Positions 54,684-64,000 of a DNA stretch of 64,000 bases are shown piece after piece. The stretch is from Diploptera punctata (lineage: Eukaryota > Arthropoda > Insecta > Blattodea > Blaberidae). Below the pieces are notes generated by a model. It saw nothing but the letters and a program-made list of their open reading frames with translations, was not told the origin of the DNA and made no database searches. The stretch spans positions 1,408,501 through 1,472,500 of the forward strand of contig JASPKZ010004199.1 in the NCBI GenBank assembly GCA_030220185.1, given 5' to 3'. The translations under genes and the position numbers were made by a program. How positions within the stretch are numbered: position 1 is the stretch's first letter; each line of letters starts with the position of its first letter.

Positions 54684-55005
54684 AGGATAGATACTGGAAA
54701 CGAGAGGCTAAATAATTGGGATTCGAGGTATGTAGAATCTTAAATAAGAGAACTAGACAATGTAATTTTCTTCTATCTTTAACATGGAGCCATTACGATT
54801 TTGGAGAAATGGAGAAATGTGATCATGTTTTCGGACATTAAATATCAATCTGATACACTTATTATGAATACACTGCAGTTTGACTGACAATCCGTCACTT
54901 ACGTTAGGTAACAGAACGTCGCAATAGTCAAAATGTGGCATAATGATGGAGAGAAGTAGTATAAAAAGATACGTCGATTTTCTTTTTAGATATTTCTCTT
55001 AGTTT
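54684..55005 (-). pseudogene. LINE-C relic, upstream part (target of LINE-R)
   Basis: The minus strand reads SIIMPHFDYCDVLLPNVSDG, LSVKLQCIHNKCIRLIFNV, RKHDHISPFLQNRNG, then worn sequence and PNYLASRFQYLSS up to the LINE-R boundary. FDYCD, Q..HN.C.R and HDHISP are CR1/L2-like landmarks. The protein then resumes at 51423 with HNLNTQ. Confidence 0.85.
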
Positions 55006-55099
55006 GAAGAGAAGAGTTATATGGACATAAGCAAAAAAAAAACCGCTTTATTTCCTTTTAAGAGCTTTTCCTCTACTCTGTATAACAAACAAGCTACTA

Positions 55100-56209
55100 C
55101 AGGATGATTCAAAAGTCTCTTGACATTTTCGTCAAACCAATGTTTTATGCCAAACTTATTACATATGGAAAGTAATGACTGCTGGATGATAAACTCAGTA
55201 TATTTCAATGTGGTAGTCACGGCACAGACTCCATCTTTTTTGTGTACAGCGAAACAATTTTGCCAACATAGCTGGTAGATTGCAGCTATTCGGTTTCTCA
55301 ATTGCTGTTTCATATATTTGGACTAAACGAAATCCCAAAAATCAGCAACACATCTAGTAGTATCAGATCTGGAGAACGGGCCATCCAAATTCTCGGTGAA
55401 CCACGATCGATCCACCTATCTGGGAAAACTTCGTTGAAGTGGTCACGGACAATGACGGCAAAATGGGGTGGGACACAATCTTGCTGGAAAACAACAGTAT
55501 CTGTGCCAGCTGCGGTTCCAGGTATTGTTCTAACATGTCAAGAAAGTTACTTCCAGTCACTGTTGTTTCCGCAAACCCGAAAGGCCGTAAATTTTTGTTT
55601 TTGTTTTTCCCAGCCACACCCTTACCTTCAGTGTGTCTCTCTGAAACTCTTGTATGGCGTTTGGCTGTTCGCCTGCCCACATCCTACAATTATGCCTATT
55701 GACATGTCCACATGTGTGGAATGTTGCCTCATAATTAAACAACACATGTTCCATGAGATCTTCATCTTCAATGGCATTTAACAGGTCATCACACATAGCT
55801 TGTCGAGCTACATAGTCTTGTGCATTATCTGGATGTGATAAGGGCGTTTGTTCAGTTTGAAGCGCAAGGTATCCCATACAGTGCTTTTACACAACTCTTT
55901 GCTGAGTCTTCTGGCTGATGCACCGGGAATTAGTGAGATGACCCGGCCTCCCTATACGTGCCTCATCAGCAACAGATCCCGACCGTTTCATTTTCAGTAC
56001 CAGATGTCTGATAGCTTGCCTGCTAGGAACTGGTTTTCTGAACTTTCTAGTGAATTCTTCTTGGACCTACCTGTACATCAATCCTCGTATACGAGCAAAA
56101 ACGACAACTAATCTTTCCTCTATTGTTAGCATAGTTTTAAATTACCTATAACAAAAATACATAAATTAAGGATATGAGGAAAATGTCAAGAGACTTTTGA
56201 ATCACCCTG
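55100..56209 (-). mobile_element. Mariner-like transposon, 1110 bp, TA duplication
   Basis: Left end CAGGATGATTCAAAAGTCTC and the complement of the right end CAGGGTGATTCAAAAGTCTC give TIRs of about 29 bp (continuing TTGACATTTTC). TA flanks at 55098-55099 and 56210-56211. The same CAGGGTGATTCAAAA start occurs in the MITE at 42171, so both belong to one mariner group. One decayed transposase gene is on the minus strand. Confidence 0.92.
55200..56132 (-). pseudogene. Mariner transposase (DUF4817-type), inactivated
   Basis: From ATG at 56132: MLTIEERLVVVFARIRGLMY, stop, VQEEFTRKFRKPVPSRQAI, LKMKRSGSVADEARIGRPG, then after a gap QAMCDDLLNAIEDEDLMEHV, LFNYEATFHTCGHVNRHNC, WAGEQPNAIQEFQRDTLKV, GFAETTVTGSNFLDMLEQYL. 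The first catalytic Asp of the (S/T)DEATF box is Tyr. A frameshift precedes QDCVPPHFAVIVRDHFNEVF (second Asp) and MARSPDL (third Asp box). Part of the C-terminus is deleted before LRNRIAAI. Length is below the usual ~340-390 residues. Confidence 0.9.
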
Positions 56210-56449
56210 TATATCTTCGGACTTTTTAATGTTATATACAGTACAACGTCACATCCATAACTTTCTTGTAGATTATTGCTGTGTCTGGTCTGTAAGGTCG
56301 GCCTTCTCTCACGCTGTAGAGATATCTTGTTTCTCTTGGCTGGACATTTATACTCTCACTTCCAGCCGTTTGTGTTAACTTGCAATATTTTAGAGAAATT
56401 TTAATGAAGCATACATTTCTTGGAATTTGCCTTGCAGTTAAGACAATTT

Positions 56450-56938
56450 TTGAATACGGCTATGCCGGCGATAGCATTGCTGCCGAAAGGGTTACTCATG
56501 CCGGACAGGTCGAAGGCGTTAAGCGAGATAAAACAATATATCTAGGTCGAAAGAGTGGCTATCTTTCATCGTAAAAAATACAACTGTCAAGAAACGCGGA
56601 CATGGATTCCACTGGAGTAAAATTTTCCGGAGGTAAAATAGTCCCCCTTTCGGTTCTCTGGGCGGGCACTATTTCAGAAAATACATGCCAAAGACTCAAA
56701 CACAGGGACATGTTCCTAGGAACATGGAATGTTAAGACTAGGAATTTTAACGCAAAAAGCCCAGTTGGTAGACCACGAACGAGGTGGAAAAAAACATTAA
56801 CCATGATTTAAGGGAAGTAGATTATACAGGGGATGATTGCAAAACATTAGCTCAGTATAGAAATGTGTGGAGAGCTTATCTTCAAGCGGCCATGAACCTA
56901 CGGGTTCGATAGTGCCAATGAGTTAGTTAGCAAGAGGA
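56450..56938 (+). mobile_element. Miniature LINE-T: 5' leader and start of endonuclease joined to 3' tail
   Basis: 56450-56730 matches the 5' leader at 18300-18545 (GCATTGCTGCC, CATGCCGGACAGGTCGAAGG, CAAGAAACGCGG, GGATTCCACT). It runs into MFLGTWNVKTRNFNA, the endonuclease start, and then directly into KSPVGRPRTRWKK and the LINE-T 3' end GCCAATGAGTTAGTTAGC. About 2.5-3 kb of endonuclease and RT is missing. The short joined frame (56602-56811) spans the junction. It is an internally deleted, non-autonomous LINE; no target duplication was found. Confidence 0.87.
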
Positions 56939-56956
56939 AATTCTACTCGATCTGGA

Positions 56957-57108
56957 ATTAACCCGGGACCACTGCGTGAGGTAATGATGTAACAACTGGA
57001 CCACAGGGTTGATTATCATCAGAAATCTGACAACCCGGGCCCTCTGCGTGAGTTAATGATTTAATAATAACTAGACCACAGGGTTGGTCATCATCAGAAA
57101 TCTGACAG
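56957..57108 (-). repeat. Tandem pair of ~74 bp tRNA-like units
   Basis: Each unit contains CCCGGG..C.CTGCGTGAG, TAATGAT, A.CTGGACCACAGGGTTG-like and ATCATCAGAAATCTGAC. On the minus strand CCCTGTGGTCCAGTT and CCCGGGTTAATTCC resemble A and B boxes. Probably a duplicated SINE head. Confidence 0.6.
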
Positions 57109-58869
57109 TTCCGTAAGCATGCATTCATATTGTCAAGGTGCGCTTTCCAATCTTAAAGACAACCTTGATGTGAGAATACTTACTTACAGATGCCGTCATA
57201 TAACTGAAAGCATGGCTGTTGTCAGAGCCGAATAGGCGTGCTCTCTGTCATTGTATATTAATATGCGTGCTAATAACTAAACCAAAAGTATCGATCGCTT
57301 ACCTACGGTACTTCACTATAAACAGTTTGACGCAAAATACAACGTTTTGAGAGTTAGAATAGGGAACGAATGACGCAGATGACCCGCGCATGCATATGAG
57401 TGACGGTAACAGTTTTCATGCTTTCAGCTATTTGGCAGTCTCTCTGTACATATTGCGAATTAAGTATTTTTCGATATTTTGCCACCAAACTCAACTTCCT
57501 TATCGTTGCCAGTCTTAAAAAATAGAAACATATGTTTTCACTTTAAGTAGTTTGCATTTTAGCTGTTTTAAATATTTAGATTCCTTATGTTCTGTCAAAT
57601 AGTTTGAGTTTACTACTTGTGAAGAGAAATCGATCGACATAAGGTTTAATTTGGATTTGTTAATTCCATTGATTTTTAAAATGGGTTCTTCCGTATAAAA
57701 AGCACACAAATAAGTGGTAAGTACAGTATAGAGTGAGGAATTTTTGTAAATAAATGCTCTTGAATTACAGTTAGCTTTGTTTCCTGTCAGTTGTCAGTAA
57801 ATTGTAGTTTGCTCTGTCAACTATCCCCACAGAGACTTATTGTGAGTGGCGTCACAGTGCACGCATTAATCACTCAGTCCCAAGTCAATAAAAACGATCA
57901 CACACACTCAACAAAAAGCTTTCTAACGACAATCATTTTATATCCGGTTAATGAGAAAATATATTAGTAATTTATTTATTTTTTGTACTTACGGGTTACA
58001 GTTATACATTTTTATATTTGATTTTGGATCAATATTCTTCCACTTGCTGACTGACTCTTATATTGTTATTTCTATTAGATCTTTGGACATGTTCCTTACT
58101 CCCCAACTTTCTTTTTCTATCACTTGTTTTTCTCTTGCTTGATGTTGCATTTCTTTAGGTCTTTACGAATTTTTAGTGCTTGAGACTTGAAAGATGAGAA
58201 TCTTATTTGCAATCCTTCTGATTATGTTCTTCGTGTGTGTCATTACATGTTTCTCTTGTATTTTTAAAATTAATTCTATTAAACAGCGTCATTCATGGTT
58301 TATATGTCCAACACATGGCTACTGCCACATCGGCCAGTCATATTATGGGATTGCCACTGGTAGACCGTCGCAGATTCACAGAAGCTAAGGTCGATTTTTT
58401 TTTAGTTTCTTTTCCTTGTTTTCTTTTGTATCTCTGTTTTTTCATTTTTATTTTACAGTTATTTATATACCGGTATATATTCTTCCTTTTTTGATATTTA
58501 CAAAGACAAAGGCAGGACACATATGATATATTCGGATAATTTGGCAATAAATTAACTTTTGGCACAGTTTATGGTTTTATTTTTAAAATTAAATATTGAA
58601 GAATTATGAAATATGTACGAATGAAAAGCATGTAGCCTAAATGTATTTAGTTTACACAGAACATACTAATTAATAAGTTGCGACAAGTTTCCAGATTTGG
58701 AATTTGTTTAGAGTAATTTGAATAACAACGGGGTAATTTGGGAACAGGATAAAAATGAGAGTTTTCAAAATAAAATAGTGGTATAACGTTTATGAAAATA
58801 ATATTATTTAAATAAATAACGAATAGGGCCATACAGAATATAATATATATATATATCCATACATAGTAA
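57109..58869. other. Unassigned stretch
   Basis: No repeat family or gene was recognised over 1.7 kb. A weak inverted match (ACTGAAAGCATGGCTGTT near 57203 and the complement of TTTTCATGCTTTCAGCTA near 57412) might bound a worn ~230 bp MITE. Frames at 57951-58565 encode only hydrophobic Phe/Ile/Tyr-rich AT translation. Confidence 0.5.
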
Positions 58870-59165
58870 TTCTGCCCGAGGGCAGGTCTTTCACTGCAGT
58901 CATAGCATTTTCATGCTATGCTTGCAACTTTACTAGGGAATTGTAGGTGTGGTAGCTTCCCGTTGCTTTCCACACCGGTGAAGGATCATCATGATGATTG
59001 CCATATGATTTCGGGGACCGTTTAGGCCTTAACGTTTTCCTGACATTTGTCTTACAAGTGGGGGAAAACCCCGATAAAAATCTCACCCAGAAAAGCTGTC
59101 CCGACCGGGGATCGAATCCGGGCCTGCTAAGTGACAAGACAGCACGCTACCTCGAGACCACAGCG
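58870..59165 (-). mobile_element. SINE-1 copy with tail A, near full length
   Basis: On the minus strand: CGAGGTAGCGTGCTGTCTTG as A-box region, GGATTCGATCCCCGGTCGGG as B-box, GACAAATGTCAGG, GGTCCCCGAAATCATATGG, then tail A CACCGGTGTGGAAAGCAACG to CTGCCCTCGGGC. Same architecture as 21127-21432. It lies next to an AT microsatellite. Confidence 0.87.
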
Positions 59166-59200
59166 GTGGACTATATATATATATATATATATATAAAAAC
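59166..59200. repeat. (AT)n microsatellite beside SINE-1
   Basis: About 11-12 AT units (59172-59195). Confidence 0.95.
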
Positions 59201-59429
59201 AAGTGAAATAATTATTCTCGTTCCCTGGCATACCTGCAATACGCCACAGTCCTACTTTCATTATAATGAAATTTCCTGGAGGGATGTCTCTACCCTTACT
59301 TTTGTTAGCATCGATTGCATGTTTTAGCTCACAAAGGACAGCAACGTTCAGCTATAAAATAAAATATTACCCTACAGTAGCCATTTTGTGTTAAGAATTA
59401 CACAGAATCAGCTAATGCCTAACGATTTA

Positions 59430-59775
59430 CTGATAATTTTTTTTGTTCAATGCCATCACGTTGTCATTTCGACATTCTGATATTCTCTCCTGGCATGGCC
59501 TTATTGTAATCCACTTCTGAGGTTGGGGCGCCTGGAAGGCGGAGTTACGCTGCCCCGATGTTATAATATGATAGGTTATGATGATGGTAATAATGCTCCA
59601 GGAGAGCCTTAACCTAAACTTAATGGATATGTTAATGAGATGAAGATGATGGCCAGATAATGTTCGGGGATCGTTTGTCTTACAGGTCAGGAAAAATTCT
59701 GAAAAAAAAATATCACCAGGGAAGCTTGTCCCGACCGAGGATCGAACCCGGACCCGCTATCTCGAGACCACAGCG
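59430..59775 (-). mobile_element. SINE-1 head with tail B
   Basis: The tRNA-like head at about 59725-59775 (B-box GGTTCGATCCTCGGTCGG on the minus strand) is joined to tail B at 59430-59640 with CTCTCCTGGCAT, GGGGCGCCTGGAAGGCGG and CTCCAGGAGAGCC. The same arrangement as 966-1370. Confidence 0.78.
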
Positions 59776-60154
59776 ATGGACTCTTATAAATAAGTAAAAC
59801 AATTATCTTACCTCTTAATATGAAATCTCGGCTTCTTACTTATAAAGCACGATACAACTTCATACTGAAGAGAATAGTTTCTTTCACTTTCCGTTAGACA
59901 CGTCCACACTTTTAGTAAATCAATAAGAATACTTCAGCATTTGTTTGTATTAGTAACTTTATTTGTCAGTACAACGTACTATGTCGAAGCAAACTAAAAG
60001 AATACACAGATTTTACAGTTTAAGGACTTATCATTGAACTTCTTACAAATTCTCTACAAATATTGTGATTAAAGAAACATCAGAACAGTGTAAAATTTCC
60101 AATGATGTAAAATTACCCGAGTCCCCCCTACCTAGATCCAAAGGGCAAATTTAA
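59776..60154. other. Unassigned AT-rich stretch
   Basis: Nothing recognised. Confidence 0.6.
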
Positions 60155-60245
60155 CATTTCCCATCTTACCGGAAATTGAACCCGGGTCGCTGGTGTGGAA
60201 GGTATGGACTCTAACCGTTCACGCTATGGTTACGCACACCATGCT
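60155..60245 (-). mobile_element. tRNA-like SINE head
   Basis: On the minus strand CATAGCGTGAACGGTTAGAG resembles an A-box region and ACCCGGGTTCAATTTCCGG the B-box with SINE-1-like extension. Body not identified. Confidence 0.55.
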
Positions 60246-60429
60246 TATAAAATTAAAATTAGTTTCCATACTACCTCAATATGAGGTAATTATAATCGTA
60301 TACGATAAATTCTTTCGGAGAAATTAAACCGCAGTTTTTACTAGCGTAATCAAAATGTTGTTAGATGATTTGCACAGAATATTAGAAATTTCGACTTTTT
60401 AACTTTGAGCTAGTGAACACTTAACATTT

Positions 60430-60750
60430 ATTTTTTATCCAAAGCCACCAGGTTGTCTTTATGCCATTTCTGGCTTTCTCATCTGACATTGGTGGAATTG
60501 CTATCAATTTCTTAGGGTAGGCAACCTTAAAGGCGGAGTTATGTTACCCCAATAGTATGATGAATGATAGATCTTAATGAAGTGCCAGGAGAGTCCTTAA
60601 CATAAACTTAACCTTGCATCTAGACCATGGGCAACCACAGGAATAATTCCCTTTTTTAAGGAAAAATTCCTATGGTCTGACCAGGAACTAAACTGAACCT
60701 CATGAACTCTATTCAGAAATATTCACCACTAGCTCATGACGCTGGTCAAA
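60430..60750 (-). mobile_element. SINE with tail B and a different head
   Basis: Tail B at 60430-60620 (CTTTCTCATCTGACATTGG, GTAGGCAACCTTAAAGGCGG, CCAGGAGAGTCC) is joined to a head whose minus-strand sequence (TCATGAGCTAGTGGTGAATA, GGTTCAGTTTAGTTCCTGG) is not the SINE-1 head. More diverged than the other two tail B copies. Confidence 0.65.
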
Positions 60751-61193
60751 TTGAAATTTTACAGAATATATTCAAACTATGAGACGAGCTAGTTGTGAAA
60801 ATGTATATCCCATTTGGTTAGGAATTCCAGTCGCCTGGGAGATCCGCTGTGCGACGGGCACATCAATCAGGAAAGTCACTGTATCACTGTAGTTGGATTT
60901 TATCATCTAGATCGAATCATTAGAATTGGTATTCATAGACTCTTATTTTCATTGCAGTAACCCGTAAACCAAGTAAATTAGACATTTTAAATAGTTGATA
61001 ATCAAATTATTCATTCCTTACAGGCTTTATGAATTGGATCATTTGATCCGTTCCGTCCGCAGAATTTATATCTGCTCTCCCCAACACTTGTTAGGTCTTC
61101 CAAATATTATCCAGTCTGTAGTCTGTATCTGTACGATTGCAAAGGAATTCGCCTTGGTTGTACTCATAGTAAATGCAAAAAATTATATCATAC
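60751..61193. other. Unassigned stretch
   Basis: Nothing recognised; an 88-codon plus-strand frame (60995-61261) overlaps Rep-E and shows no motif. Confidence 0.55.
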
Positions 61194-61625
61194 TAGCTAA
61201 TACCCCGCGTGCGCTGCTACGCCTGAATAAATTAAATGCGTTTTTATGTTTAGTTAAGTAAGTAAAAAGAAAAATAATTATACATTTATATCGTGGTTAT
61301 TTTTAGTTACCCCGTGTAGATTACTGGGCATTGCCCGGGAATCAACTTATTCGGAATGGCATGAATGAGCTGAAAGACAAAAATGGTTATTGTGAAATAT
61401 CCGTAAAAGATAAGACATATGCTGTCGCGGACCTTTTTTTTTTTTTTTAGATTTTTTGACATATTCAATTCTGTGTATATTAATTTTGTGTAGTTGTTAT
61501 ATTTTAGGCAGTATAAGCCATTTAAGCGTCCAAATAGTGACATTTGAGTGCAGAAATGCAATTTTCTTTTAGCTCCGGCCCTATAGTACGTACGGTAATA
61601 TATTATATACGTTAATCGTCGCAAA
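61194..61625 (+). mobile_element. Rep-E copy 4, 3'-truncated
   Basis: AGCTAATACCCCGCGTGCGC start, a single GGGCATTGCCCGGGAATCAA module, ATATGCTGTCGCGGACC, AAGCCATTTAAGCGTCC and CTCCGGCCCTATAGTACGTA as in copy 2, then loss of the 3' part. Confidence 0.78.
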
Positions 61626-61639
61626 AACTTATGTCGATG

Positions 61640-62020
61640 GAAAATGATTTCTTGAGGAGAGCAGCAAGATGTTCAAAATTAGACAAAATAAGAAGTACTG
61701 TCATAAGAGAAAGAATGAATATTGGTTATTCAATAGTAGATTATATACGGTAAAATCAATTAAATTGGTATGGGCACGTACGACGAATGCAAGAAGAAAG
61801 ATTACCCAAGAAAACATTGTAATGGTGTCCACCTGGAAGAAGGAGGAGAGGAACTCGTGGATGCAGGAAATAAGAACTGGAATGAGAGCAAGAGGACTGG
61901 AGGACATGGATTGGATGGAGAGAGACGAGTGGAGAAGAAAAATAAAACTTTAGGCACAGAAAGATGTGTAAACATTAAAATTCTGTATATGGGACATTCC
62001 ATACGAAATCGGCAAAAACA
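61640..62020 (+). mobile_element. 5'-truncated LINE tail
   Basis: The plus strand reads NDFLRRAARCSKLDKIRSTV, IRERMNIGYSIVDYI, LNWYGHVRRMQEERLPKKTL, stop, then GRRRRGTRG and further RT-tail residues across frameshifts. It is RT tail only and starts right after Rep-E copy 4. Confidence 0.82.
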
Positions 62021-62624
62021 TTGTGAAAATTGAACTCACATCTTTAAAAGTTTTCCATTTTTTTTACAGTGAAACTTTATGATATACTGAATATCTGAAC
62101 CGAATTTCAAGTCTTCGCTTGGTGTAATTAAAGTGTAATAGAGCTGTCAATTTATCGTATTGTTTTAAATAGTCTCTTTTATAAAATACATTTCTCGAAG
62201 TATGGCTATTCCCTCAACTTGAAAAGATAGTCACATTATAGATGATTTTATGCTCTATCGCTTGAAAATTAGTACCTTAATATTTTTTTCTGAAGGGCGT
62301 AAATGTAATTAATATGCAATTGACCTTCCTCACCAAAAATTTTATAACATCAAAAAATTCCACATTATTACCTGAACACCAGTTCATTTTTTGTAATTAG
62401 TATTAAAGTGGAGTCTTGAAAGGAAACTACCACAAATAATTATTTTTCCTAAAATCCCCTATGTGTAGACTGCCCGCAATACCTTTCGCGTGAGTGGAGA
62501 TCGCTCGCTCGTACAAACAATGACGGAGCTACTTGGTAATAGTCCTTTGCGCACTTACAAATATTTTTATTGTTATTATCATCATTACATTATTTTTATT
62601 ATCATTATTACAATTATTACATCA
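62021..62624. other. Unassigned AT-rich stretch
   Basis: Nothing recognised except loose ATT/TCA trinucleotide runs at about 62560-62630. Confidence 0.55.
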
Positions 62625-62810
62625 TCATCGTGGATTAGTGGTTACTCTGCACGCCTCCGATTCCGAGGTTCGCGGGTTCAAACTCGATAGGAATCAATGG
62701 CATTTTAAAGGCGTAACAATTCTGAATGTAGCTTTCTCCAGAAGGAAGGAAATCCGTGAGTCCCGTGTCGTAAATTTATGGTACGTAGGAGAACCTCGCG
62801 CTTGAAATAA
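62625..62810 (+). mobile_element. tRNA-derived SINE
   Basis: A-box-like GGATTAGTGGTTACTCTGC and B-box CGCGGGTTCAAACTCGA at normal tRNA spacing, then a short body (TTTTAAAGGCGTAACAATTC, GAAATCCGTGAGTCCCG). Family distinct from SINE-1, -2 and -3. Confidence 0.65.
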
Positions 62811-63109
62811 ATTGCTACGTAATAAACGTCATTAAATTTAACAATCTTTATTGATATATTCAGTAGGCGGTTAATTTTGTGCTGAGTTTGGCTAAAGTAT
62901 AGTTTAATTTAAATTACTAAGCACCTACGCATTCAAGCTGGTAGGCCTATTAAAAATATTTTCTAGAGAGTAGTTTTGTAATGTGTTGTAATATTTTGTA
63001 CTTGTACCTACACCAATGTCTGATGTTGAATATTGCAAGTAATGTTAAGCTATCGATAATAATTTATAACAATTTTCATGCTGTTACAAGTAATATTTAA
63101 GAGGTATAA

Positions 63110-63205
63110 ATATACAGCCGGTGGAAAGATCAAGACCATCTTCGCTAGGTTTACCGTACAGGCCACATGGCCTAAAACGAATTTGTTCATGATGATGATG
63201 AAATA
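63110..63205 (+). mobile_element. LINE 3' end fragment
   Basis: CCGGTGGAAAGATCAAGACC, ACAGGCCACATGGCC and a final CATGATGATGATGAA resemble the 3' untranslated end of LINE-C (compare GACCACATGGCC near 34290) with an ATG-repeat terminus. Short and uncertain. Confidence 0.45.
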
Positions 63206-63210
63206 TACAG

Positions 63211-64000
63211 CATTTTATTGGCTTTGTATCACTTGATCTTGCATCCCCTACTCATGACATATCTAAGATGATATTAAAATGCACGATAATATTAGTTTTT
63301 ATTATAAGCTAAATTATTATAGTATTTAATGTCTAAACTTCCCATTATTCTCCTTTTATAACACAAAATGTATATCTCTACGATTATTCTCTCATTCCAG
63401 AAACATTTAAGAAATTGTAAAATTATATATTAACACATAATACTGTTAATAACTATTGTATACTAACATATGCATAATTAAAATTATATTTAACTTCTAA
63501 CTCACCATTCAGTCTTTGTAGATCTGCAAACTTGTTAGTTAAAAACAATAAGATATTATTTTTAATTTGACTGTGACACTTAAAATGACGAGATCCATTA
63601 AACTAACACACTGATGTAAATCAACTGTCTAGTATGTAATCTGAACTTGAGAATTGTTGATGTAAAACAGATGTTTAAGGAAGACTTGCTGACATTGCAT
63701 TATTATCGTTTGGTAGGAAGTGGTACGAGTATTAAAACATTCGGTTTTATTTGGAAGTGATATCTTATAACAATACTATTTCGTCAAAGTTATCAGGGTA
63801 CAATACAATACACTGAATAAAAAGTTATTTTAAGACTGAAATTAGTAATTATAACATAATAAAAATTTATACCAGTTTATTCAATTAATGACGAAATAGT
63901 TTTATTATATAATATTACATTTAAACTGTAATGAAAAATTTGTAACAAAATAAATAATTCGTTTTAAAAAAGGACAGAAGATTACGAGTATTTGAGAATA
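63211..64000. other. Unassigned AT-rich stretch to window end
   Basis: No repeat family, gene or RNA recognised. Confidence 0.6.

Noticed and set aside
57195..57435. Worn MITE bounded by ACTGAAAGCATG inverse pair
   Set aside because: The match is short and interrupted, and no target duplication or second copy was seen.
1..64000. CRISPR array, bacterial operon or phage-like defence system
   Set aside because: No regularly spaced direct repeats with unique spacers, no ribosome-binding-site-linked gene runs, and pervasive eukaryotic TE content.

Overview
This 64 kb window looks like intergenic DNA from a large, AT-rich arthropod genome. The mix points to a hemimetabolous insect, plausibly a cockroach or termite: many 5'-truncated non-LTR retrotransposons with GHV..RM..GRPR.RW tails, mariner relics with a DUF4817-type helix-turn-helix, Tc1-like DNA, tRNA-derived SINEs, and trinucleotide (TTA, ATG, TAC) or AT microsatellites. 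The species is inference from repeat content alone. I found no convincing host gene, no cellular tRNA or rRNA gene, no CRISPR array and no bacterial-type operon. Almost every recognisable reading frame belongs to a mobile element and almost all are broken.

Layout. 0-9.9 kb: one copy of an unclassified ~735 bp family (Rep-A), SINE fragments, a degenerate AT-rich satellite-like tract (3.1-5.7 kb) carrying a fold-back element and two retrotransposon fragments, a 369 bp TA-flanked MITE inside a SINE, and the first Rep-D MITE. 9.9-20.3 kb: a SINE-2, Rep-A copy 2, the 5' half of a mariner, a long endonuclease plus reverse-transcriptase relic (minus strand, 13.5-16.2 kb), two more LINE relics and Rep-A copy 3. 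20.7-24.1 kb: a nest in which a TTAG-tailed LINE (LINE-T) is split by a zinc-finger LINE (LINE-Z, 6 bp target duplication) and by an unclassified 894 bp TIR element (TATA duplication). 25-31 kb: a SINE-2 with clear target duplication, a 786 bp inverted repeat, Rep-A copy 4 and LINE tails. 31-37.4 kb: a modular repeat (Rep-E), RT relics, a CR1/L2-like C-terminus with an open frame, and a second LINE-Z interrupted by another LINE with a 14 bp target duplication.

39-46 kb: a Tc1-like transposon with 146 bp TIRs sitting in an AT microsatellite (transposase frame broken), a decayed unknown ORF split by a young 579 bp DUF4817-type MITE, a chimeric RT fragment, and a LINE-T inserted into a LINE-T. 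46-50 kb: Rep-A copies 5 and 6 in opposite orientation sharing private variants; copy 6 lies inside a Rep-D MITE. Two tandem Rep-E copies follow. 51.4-54.7 kb: the best preserved element, a ~3.26 kb endonuclease-RT retrotransposon (LINE-R) inserted in an older CR1/L2-like relic; its coding region is broken mainly by frameshifts. 55.1-56.2 kb: a mariner with a mutated catalytic residue. 56.45-56.94 kb: a miniature LINE-T in which the 5' region is joined to the 3' tail. 58.9-63.2 kb: SINE-1 variants with exchangeable tails, Rep-E copy 4 and LINE tails.

How the parts relate. The window is a record of layered insertion. LINEs supply the target-primed machinery that SINEs and 5'-truncated copies presumably used. 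Tc1/mariner transposases would have mobilised the TA-flanked MITEs. Rep-A is the main unexplained component: six copies, about 4.3 kb, both orientations, with a long imperfect hairpin at one end and no recognisable coding capacity.
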